Origin: a virus
Reading direction: 5' to 3' (one strand)
DNA length: 23,162 nt
IMG/VR virus record: IMGVR_UViG_3300008221_001524
Coordinates: 1 to 23,162 of that record
Shown: in pieces, positions 18,985 to 23,162 of the stretch
Position numbering within the stretch: the stretch's first letter is position 1
Layout: every line of letters begins with the position of its first letter
Program-made: the position numbers and the translations under genes
Notes under the pieces: generated by a model
Databases searched by the model: none
Told to the model about the DNA's origin: nothing
The model's input: the letters and a program-made list of their open reading frames with translations, nothing else

Positions 18985-19016
18985 AGTATTCATCACAACG
19001 ACACAGAGTAACTGTT

Positions 19017-19268
19017 ATGAATCTTATCCATGTAGTTCATGTCCAAAAGTTCAATAAGCGTCATATGCCTGAACAATTCCACTATGTAGGCACCGTAAGA
19101 GAGTTGACGTCAAAGCTAGTGGGTTATCAACACAGAGGTGATTTTGAGACCGTGCAAGAACTGTTAGGTCACTTACGCAAAAGCGATGTCGATAAAGATT
19201 TTGACTTAGTGCACAGCTACGAATCTGAAAAACACAGTGCTGTTATTCGCAGTCAGATCAGCGGCTAA
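19017..19268 (+). CDS. First gene of int operon, hypothetical (83 aa)
   Basis: An 83-aa protein with basic character: I-H-V-V-H-V-Q-K-F-N-K-R-H, then V-R-E-L-T-S-K-L-V-G-Y and F-E-T-V-Q-E-L-L-G-H-L-R. Alternation of strands and helices suggests a small alpha/beta domain. No family recognised. AGAG is the only ribosome-binding-like sequence, spaced 9 bases or more. It is the first gene downstream of the operator-controlled promoter. Confidence 0.65.
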   Translation: MNLIHVVHVQKFNKRHMPEQFHYVGTVRELTSKLVGYQHRGDFETVQELLGHLRKSDVDKDFDLVHSYESEKHSAVIRSQISG

Positions 19269-19327
19269 ACAAGAAGTTAATAGGTTATAGCCGTTTTAAT
19301 TGGCGACTATCAGAAGGATTAATAATC

Positions 19328-19618
19328 ATGAACTCAATCAAAGACTTTCTAGCCAGCATCGGCGTTATTGCATTGTTAGTAATTGGCATGACAGCGGCAA
19401 CTGCTGGCGTGCAACAAATTAATGATGCATTCAATCGCTCACAAGCAGCCCAAGACGCGCTAATTGCTGAACATAAGGCGTCACTACCTAACGACGATGG
19501 CAACTATGTCACCGACCCGATGAATGGCTTTGATGAAGAAGTGTATGAAGCATCTAAGCAGGCAGAAACAGCAAGGCATGCCAACATCTTCATATCTAAT
19601 GCTTACGGGAGAGAGTAA
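19328..19618 (+). CDS. Small protein with N-terminal membrane helix (96 aa)
   Basis: A 96-aa protein. Residues ~8-27 (L-A-S-I-G-V-I-A-L-L-V-I-G-M-T-A-A-T-A-G) form one hydrophobic helix, either an anchor or an uncleaved signal. The remainder is Ala/Gln/Asp-rich and helical. AAGGA stands about 11 bases before the ATG. It ends two bases before the DUF2786 gene. Function unknown. Confidence 0.7.
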   Translation: MNSIKDFLASIGVIALLVIGMTAATAGVQQINDAFNRSQAAQDALIAEHKASLPNDDGNYVTDPMNGFDEEVYEASKQAETARHANIFISNAYGRE

Positions 19619-19620
19619 GG

Positions 19621-20313
19621 ATGGGTAGCGAAAGAATTATCCGTAAAATCAAACACTGTCTAGCTTTATCAAAATCTTCTAACCCTGATGAAGCGGCCAC
19701 AGCATTACGCCAAGCACAAAAACTCATGCATAAACACAATATCAATGAATTTGACACTCTTTCAGTTGATATTAATGAGCATCGTGTTAATTCGACAACT
19801 AAAACAAATCCACCTACATGGCAATATCGTTTAGCAGGAGTTGTTGCAGATGCAATGGGTTGTGCTTATCACTGCGCTAATTGGAAGAGAGGATCTGGCG
19901 GACAATCTGCTTTTGTGTTTTATGGCTTTGATTATCAACCAGAGATTGCAGCTTACGCACTTGAAGTACTGTTGCGTCAAGTGACTCAAGAAAGAAAACA
20001 GTATGTTGCAAACATGGATATTGACTTCAGTCGCTATGAAAAACGCCGCCACGGTGATTACTTTTGTGCAGGCTGGGTTAAAGGTGTGGACGATGTTGTT
20101 CAGGCATTTGCATTACCAGAACAACAAGAGAAGGCGATTGAAAAATATCAGGAAGACAATTACGAAATAAAACCCTGTAAGCGTAAAACTAAAAGAGCGG
20201 TATGGGGCGCCCATATTTCTGAACAACAAGGTTTTGATCGCGGTCAGAGAGCCAATCTAAGTCGCGGAACAGGTTTTACAGATACTAATCGCTTGGAGAA
20301 ACACAATGGCTGA
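19621..20313 (+). CDS. DUF2786 domain protein
   Basis: A 230-aa protein with a clear DUF2786 N-terminus: R-K-I-K-H-C-L-A-L-S-K-S-S-N-P-D-E-A-A-T near 8-27, then L-R-Q-A-Q-K-L-M-H-K-H-N-I. The middle (F-V-F-Y-G-F-D-Y-Q-P-E-I-A-A-Y, near 97-111) matches the second domain usually fused to DUF2786. The C-terminal third is basic, with G-F-D-R-G-Q-R-A-N-L. Proteins of this type are frequent in phages and mobile elements; their function is not known. Its end overlaps the next gene by 8 bases. Confidence 0.88.
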   Translation: MGSERIIRKIKHCLALSKSSNPDEAATALRQAQKLMHKHNINEFDTLSVDINEHRVNSTTKTNPPTWQYRLAGVVADAMGCAYHCANWKRGSGGQSAFVFYGFDYQPEIAAYALEVLLRQVTQERKQYVANMDIDFSRYEKRRHGDYFCAGWVKGVDDVVQAFALPEQQEKAIEKYQEDNYEIKPCKRKTKRAVWGAHISEQQGFDRGQRANLSRGTGFTDTNRLEKHNG

Positions 20314-20503
20314 TGATATCGACCGCGCCCAAGAGCGCCAAGAGTTAGAGATGGCAGCACGATTGCAGGTAGTACCGCGGTTTGATGCGCCCTCTCTCGC
20401 TGAATGTGATGATTGCGGCGAAGACATCCCTAGCCAGCGCCAAGCGATTGGCGGTGTAAGGCGCTGCGTGGATTGTCAGAACCACTTTGAAGGGCGTAGA
20501 TAA
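20306..20503 (+). CDS. TraR/DksA-type zinc finger protein
   Basis: A 65-aa protein with the TraR/DksA C4 zinc finger: C34-x2-C37 ... C54-x2-C57 (E-C-D-D-C-G-E-D-I-P, then R-R-C-V-D-C-Q). The N-terminal part is a single acidic helix. Short TraR-like proteins of F plasmid and phages bind RNA polymerase in the secondary channel and change transcription without ppGpp, and the same may hold here, although the two Asp at the helix tip cannot be confirmed. GGAG stands 7 bases before its ATG. Overlaps the DUF2786 end by 8 bases. Confidence 0.88.
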   Translation: MADDIDRAQERQELEMAARLQVVPRFDAPSLAECDDCGEDIPSQRQAIGGVRRCVDCQNHFEGRR

Positions 20504-20518
20504 TATAAGGATTTGATT

Positions 20519-20941
20519 ATGCGAAACATAAAAATAAGCTCGGCTTATGCAGAGCATGCTTCTATCAAACGATACAAGAACTACCCTGATGAGCGAATGA
20601 TTTGTGTGCCAATTACTACAGGGCTTGGTTTTAGTTGCGTGATCACTGAGAGTATTGGCAAATCTGAACACAAGGCTTTACTAGGTTTCCATATACCAAG
20701 CGATCATCCGCAGATGCCAAAAGTGCAACTCAGCTGCACTCGTAAAATCACACAGTTGGAGCTTAATACCGTAATTGATGCACTTGCTCAAACCGATACC
20801 AGTTATCTAAAAAATGCGCTGGCAGATATGTTCTGGTTACCGCCTGAATTGCAGCAACCTGTTGTAAGCCATAAGCCAAACCAAAGAACAAAATTACCAA
20901 GAATAACTGAACGCCAGCCCGACCTATTCGAGCCAGCATGA
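20519..20941 (+). CDS. Hypothetical protein (140 aa)
   Basis: A 140-aa protein. The ATG at 20519 has AAGGA 8 bases upstream (a TTG two codons earlier is less likely). No recognised domain. The first 90 residues look like a mixed alpha/beta domain (C-V-P-I-T-T-G-L-G-F-S-C-V-I-T-E-S, Q-L-S-C-T-R-K-I-T-Q-L-E-L). The end, R-Q-P-D-L-F-E-P-A, resembles the Q-x-x-L-F clamp-binding motif of proteins that bind the sliding clamp. That is notable because the next gene encodes a clamp-like protein. Confidence 0.65.
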   Translation: MRNIKISSAYAEHASIKRYKNYPDERMICVPITTGLGFSCVITESIGKSEHKALLGFHIPSDHPQMPKVQLSCTRKITQLELNTVIDALAQTDTSYLKNALADMFWLPPELQQPVVSHKPNQRTKLPRITERQPDLFEPA

Positions 20942-20960
20942 ACGCAAAAAGGAATATACC

Positions 20961-21821
20961 GTGGACCTAATCGAATTAAAAACAGCTTATCTAAAAGCTA
21001 TGCTATGTGCCGCTGCTAAAGAAGATGTTAGATATTACTTAGAAGGCGTTTACTTCGTTGGCGGTGATAACAAAGTATTGGCCTACTCTACTGACGGTCA
21101 TCAGCTATTACGCTGGATTGTGTGTGAAAACTATCAAGGCGATGACTTCTCTTACATTCTTAACCGTAGATCAATAAAAGATGCCATCAAGACCAAGTAC
21201 TACATTCACTTGGAAGCCTCAACTGGTGACATTGTTTGCGCTAAAAACGAAGATTTTAGAAGATTTAAAGGCTTGATTGATGGTAAATATCCAGATGTTA
21301 AGCGCGCTGTTACGGGCTACGTTGAAGATATTAAACAAGCAAAAGATAAGAACGTGTTGCTAAATGGTAATTATCTAAAGAACCTAGGCAAGATAGGTAA
21401 AATTATCGGGAAACATTACAAGATTAAAGATGTGCCAGTGCGTCTTTATAGTTCAAAACCAGTGGATGGCATTACTAATATATTTACGTTCAATGGCAAT
21501 AAAAACCTTATATATATCGTTACCAGCTGCCGCTCTGCAGATATTACAGACGAAGAGCATCATGCGGTTTTGATGGATGAACATCCAATACCGAAGCCTG
21601 AAGTTCAGCAATGGCTTGATGACGGTTATAGGGCAATATGCGGCGTTAGCAATAAGTCACCAGACGAGGCAAAAAGGATAGCCAATTTTACTCGAACGGT
21701 CGTTGTTGACTATGACGACGATGGCTATATGGACTTAACAGGCAACATTTGGCGTTTTGTGTATTTTATCGACGCTCTTGAGCACAATTCGCATTTTAAA
21801 CAAGGAGTAAGTCATGGATAA
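20961..21821 (+). CDS. Sliding clamp (DnaN)-like protein lacking domain I
   Basis: A 286-aa protein starting at GTG 20961 (AAAAAGGA upstream). Residues 20-120 align with domain II of bacterial DnaN: E-D-V-R-Y-Y-L-E-G-V against Q-D-V-R-Y-Y-L-N-G-M in E. coli, S-T-D-G-H-Q-L (43-49) against A-T-D-G-H-R-L, and F-K-G-L-I-D-G-K-Y-P-D (102-112) against T-S-K-L-V-D-G-R-F-P-D. Residues 130-191 (L-L-N-G-N-Y-L, ending I-Y-I-V-T-S-C-R) recall the second half of domain III. Domain I is absent and ~95 unfamiliar residues follow. It may form a ring with another subunit number, cap or displace the host clamp, or bind clamp partners. Its GTG lies 20 bases after a gene whose product ends in Q-P-D-L-F. Overlaps the Xis-like gene by 8 bases. 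Confidence 0.8.
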   Translation: MDLIELKTAYLKAMLCAAAKEDVRYYLEGVYFVGGDNKVLAYSTDGHQLLRWIVCENYQGDDFSYILNRRSIKDAIKTKYYIHLEASTGDIVCAKNEDFRRFKGLIDGKYPDVKRAVTGYVEDIKQAKDKNVLLNGNYLKNLGKIGKIIGKHYKIKDVPVRLYSSKPVDGITNIFTFNGNKNLIYIVTSCRSADITDEEHHAVLMDEHPIPKPEVQQWLDDGYRAICGVSNKSPDEAKRIANFTRTVVVDYDDDGYMDLTGNIWRFVYFIDALEHNSHFKQGVSHG

Positions 21822-22173
21822 CGACACCTTAAATACTCTTCACCAGTTAGGTTTAACCCCGCTTGATTGGGTAGACGCCAAGCAGTTCGCAGCTTTGACT
21901 GGTATCGATGAGCAAAAGCTTACTCACCGTAAGCGAGAGTGGCCAGAAAACGTTGTTTGGATGAAGGAAGCTGGTAGTCTGTATTACTCAATGAGAGGAT
22001 ATAACAAGTGGATGACACAGCAAGCAGACATACGTTACCGCAAGGCGTGCGGCTTAGATCGGGGCGCATTCAGATCTACTTTAGCAGAGACGGTAAGTCC
22101 TATCACGTCACGCTCCCACACCCAGTCACTGCGGAAGGCATCAAGGCAGCTGCTAAAATTAGACGCGACCTAA
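21814..22173 (+). CDS. Excisionase-like protein
   Basis: A 119-aa protein. Its first ~72 residues look like a phage Xis: W-V-D-A-K-Q-F-A-A-L-T-G-I-D-E-Q-K-L (HTH helix), R-E-W-P-E-N-V-V-W, then S-L-Y-Y-S-M-R-G-Y-N-K-W-M-T-Q-Q-A. The family normally ends about here. The remaining ~45 residues come from DNA that also encodes the integrase N-terminus in another frame, and are Ser/Arg-rich without clear structure. It would bend DNA at attachment sites and direct integrase towards excision. AAGGAG precedes the ATG. Confidence 0.75.
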   Translation: MDNDTLNTLHQLGLTPLDWVDAKQFAALTGIDEQKLTHRKREWPENVVWMKEAGSLYYSMRGYNKWMTQQADIRYRKACGLDRGAFRSTLAETVSPITSRSHTQSLRKASRQLLKLDAT

Positions 22174-23162
22174 TAACAAAAGCTGAATGGGGTGTGCTGA
22201 CAGAAGCAGACCTCGCCAGCGCAAAAGGTGAATTAGTTAATGATGATAGCGTCATCGTCGGTGATGGCGCACTATTCCAAGAGATAGCACAAAAGTATCT
22301 GAAGCACTGCGAAGCCAATACTGACTCCAAAAAAGATTATGTCAGCGCATTAAATAAGCATTGGATGCCAGACTTGGCATTAACGCCTATCCATCAAATA
22401 ACATCTGATTTGATACGTGACATCATCTCTGACATAGATTTCAAATCTGATAAGACGTTTAATAACTGCCTGGTACCACTGCGCGGTGTATTTGAAAAGG
22501 CGATTGAGCTGCGTCTTATCACGCCATCAGAAAACCCAATGGCGATGATTAAGAATAAAAAGGTGCAGTCCGGACTGCCGGACCCATTTACCCGCGATGA
22601 AATGAATGCGCTATTAAACTGGTTGGATAAAAATTTGACCGATAAAGACCATTTTTACTATTGGTATTTTGAAGTGGCGTTTTGGACAGGATGTCGTCCT
22701 AGTGAGCTGAACGCTCTAAGATGGAAAGATATTGACTGGTTCAACGGCTCAGTGATTATTAATAAAAGCCGTGTACGTGGTATTGAGAAGCAAGTCACCA
22801 AAACCCATACTGCACGTGAAGTTTATTTGAATGACCGCTCGAAGCGTGCCTTTGAGGCACTGGACGCTATGAAGCTCAGTGATGACTATGTGATGATATG
22901 CCCGGAGACAAGCCAGCCTTTCTACAATGAGAAACCTGCCCGCATGAGATTGGTTGAAGCAATGAAGTCTACGAGGGTAAGACATCGCCCAGCATATAAT
23001 GCTAGACACACCTATGCCACGATGTTATTAATGTCAGACGTGAACCCAGTATTTGTCGCCAACCAATTGGGCCATAGCTTGCAAATGCTTATCAAGCGAT
23101 ACGGTCGCTGGTTGCACGGTGATCAGAACAAGCTTGAGATATCAAAGCTCACAACTGACTGA
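22008..23162 (+). CDS. int: Tyrosine integrase
   Basis: A 384-aa site-specific recombinase. The N-terminus P-Q-G-V-R-L-R-S-G-R-I-Q-I-Y-F-S-R-D-G-K (11-30) is an arm-binding domain of the DUF3596 kind. A core-binding SAM-like domain follows (~85-180). In the catalytic domain: Arg230 (T-G-C-R-P-S-E-L), Lys265 (V-T-K-T-H-T), Arg333 (Y-N-A-R-H-T), His356 (L-G-H-S) and nucleophile Tyr365 (R-Y-G-R-W-L). The usual first His of H-x-x-R is Tyr330, as in a known subgroup. Start is GTG 22008, preceded by in-frame TAA CAA and by GAGAGGA 8 bases upstream, so the 166-base overlap with the Xis gene is real. No attachment site is visible in the window. Confidence 0.95.
   Translation: MDDTASRHTLPQGVRLRSGRIQIYFSRDGKSYHVTLPHPVTAEGIKAAAKIRRDLITKAEWGVLTEADLASAKGELVNDDSVIVGDGALFQEIAQKYLKHCEANTDSKKDYVSALNKHWMPDLALTPIHQITSDLIRDIISDIDFKSDKTFNNCLVPLRGVFEKAIELRLITPSENPMAMIKNKKVQSGLPDPFTRDEMNALLNWLDKNLTDKDHFYYWYFEVAFWTGCRPSELNALRWKDIDWFNGSVIINKSRVRGIEKQVTKTHTAREVYLNDRSKRAFEALDAMKLSDDYVMICPETSQPFYNEKPARMRLVEAMKSTRVRHRPAYNARHTYATMLLMSDVNPVFVANQLGHSLQMLIKRYGRWLHGDQNKLEISKLTTD

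Noticed and set aside
22008-23162. Attachment site near integrase
   Set aside because: No duplicated core or tRNA gene end is visible beside int, and the window stops at its stop codon; cannot be judged.

Overview
The window is most of a lambda-like (HK97-type siphovirus) prophage. The likely host is a gammaproteobacterium of the Moraxellaceae, probably Psychrobacter: the DNA is moderately AT-rich, and the Rha/KilAC, CII-family, DUF1376-DnaT and S24-repressor set is one I associate with that group. This host call is inference, because no chromosomal gene is present. The window runs from the stop codon of a lipoprotein gene in the tail region (base 1) to the stop codon of a tyrosine integrase (base 23162). 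Tape measure, tail tip and lysis genes would lie beyond the left edge.

Left half (1-11570, all minus strand, read right to left): a Q-like antiterminator is followed at once by a strong sigma70-type promoter (11545-11573), an intrinsic terminator (11484-11513), an odd tRNA-Asn-like gene and a second terminator (11344-11374). This is the layout of a Q-controlled late promoter. The late operon then runs through HNH nuclease, small and large terminase, portal, ClpP-like protease, major capsid, head-tail connector genes, tail completion, major tail protein and the tail chaperone pair G / G-T. The G-T pair is joined by a -1 frameshift at A AAA AAG. Hairpin terminators lie just before and after the capsid gene and just after the major tail gene. 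At the far left, a lipoprotein gene has its own promoter overlapped by an inverted repeat, as in a moron.

Middle (11570-16631, minus strand): the early leftward operon. Order from the promoter: Cro-like, CII-like, small Cys protein, Rha/KilAC antirepressor-type protein, DUF1376-DnaT replication protein, small proteins, RuvC-like resolvase, small membrane protein, small protein, Q-like. The replication gene holds 12 copies of GTAACG plus two GTAACGTTAC palindromes in its linker region, a good candidate for a lambda-O-style iteron origin.

Right (16766-23162, plus strand): a CI-type S24 repressor is followed by a short cassette (39-aa orf, 69-aa orf, tail-anchored HIRAN-like protein, orphan Cas2/VapD-like protein) closed by a terminator at 18856-18880. 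A second plus-strand operon starts near 18990 and encodes small proteins, a DUF2786 protein, a TraR/DksA-type zinc finger, a truncated sliding-clamp (DnaN)-like protein, an Xis-like protein and integrase. The sequence TAGT-N5-ACTA occurs five times in the window, all between 16637 and 18980. It overlaps the predicted promoters of the repressor, of cro and of the int operon, and probably is the immunity operator linking all three transcripts.

Several genes are shorter than 60 codons (2342-2512, 3518-3646, 12007-12183, 12200-12376, 13397-13570, 17502-17621); they were found by reading frames, overlaps and ribosome binding sites. No stretch over 300 bases lacks a gene. No CRISPR array, insertion sequence or rRNA was seen.
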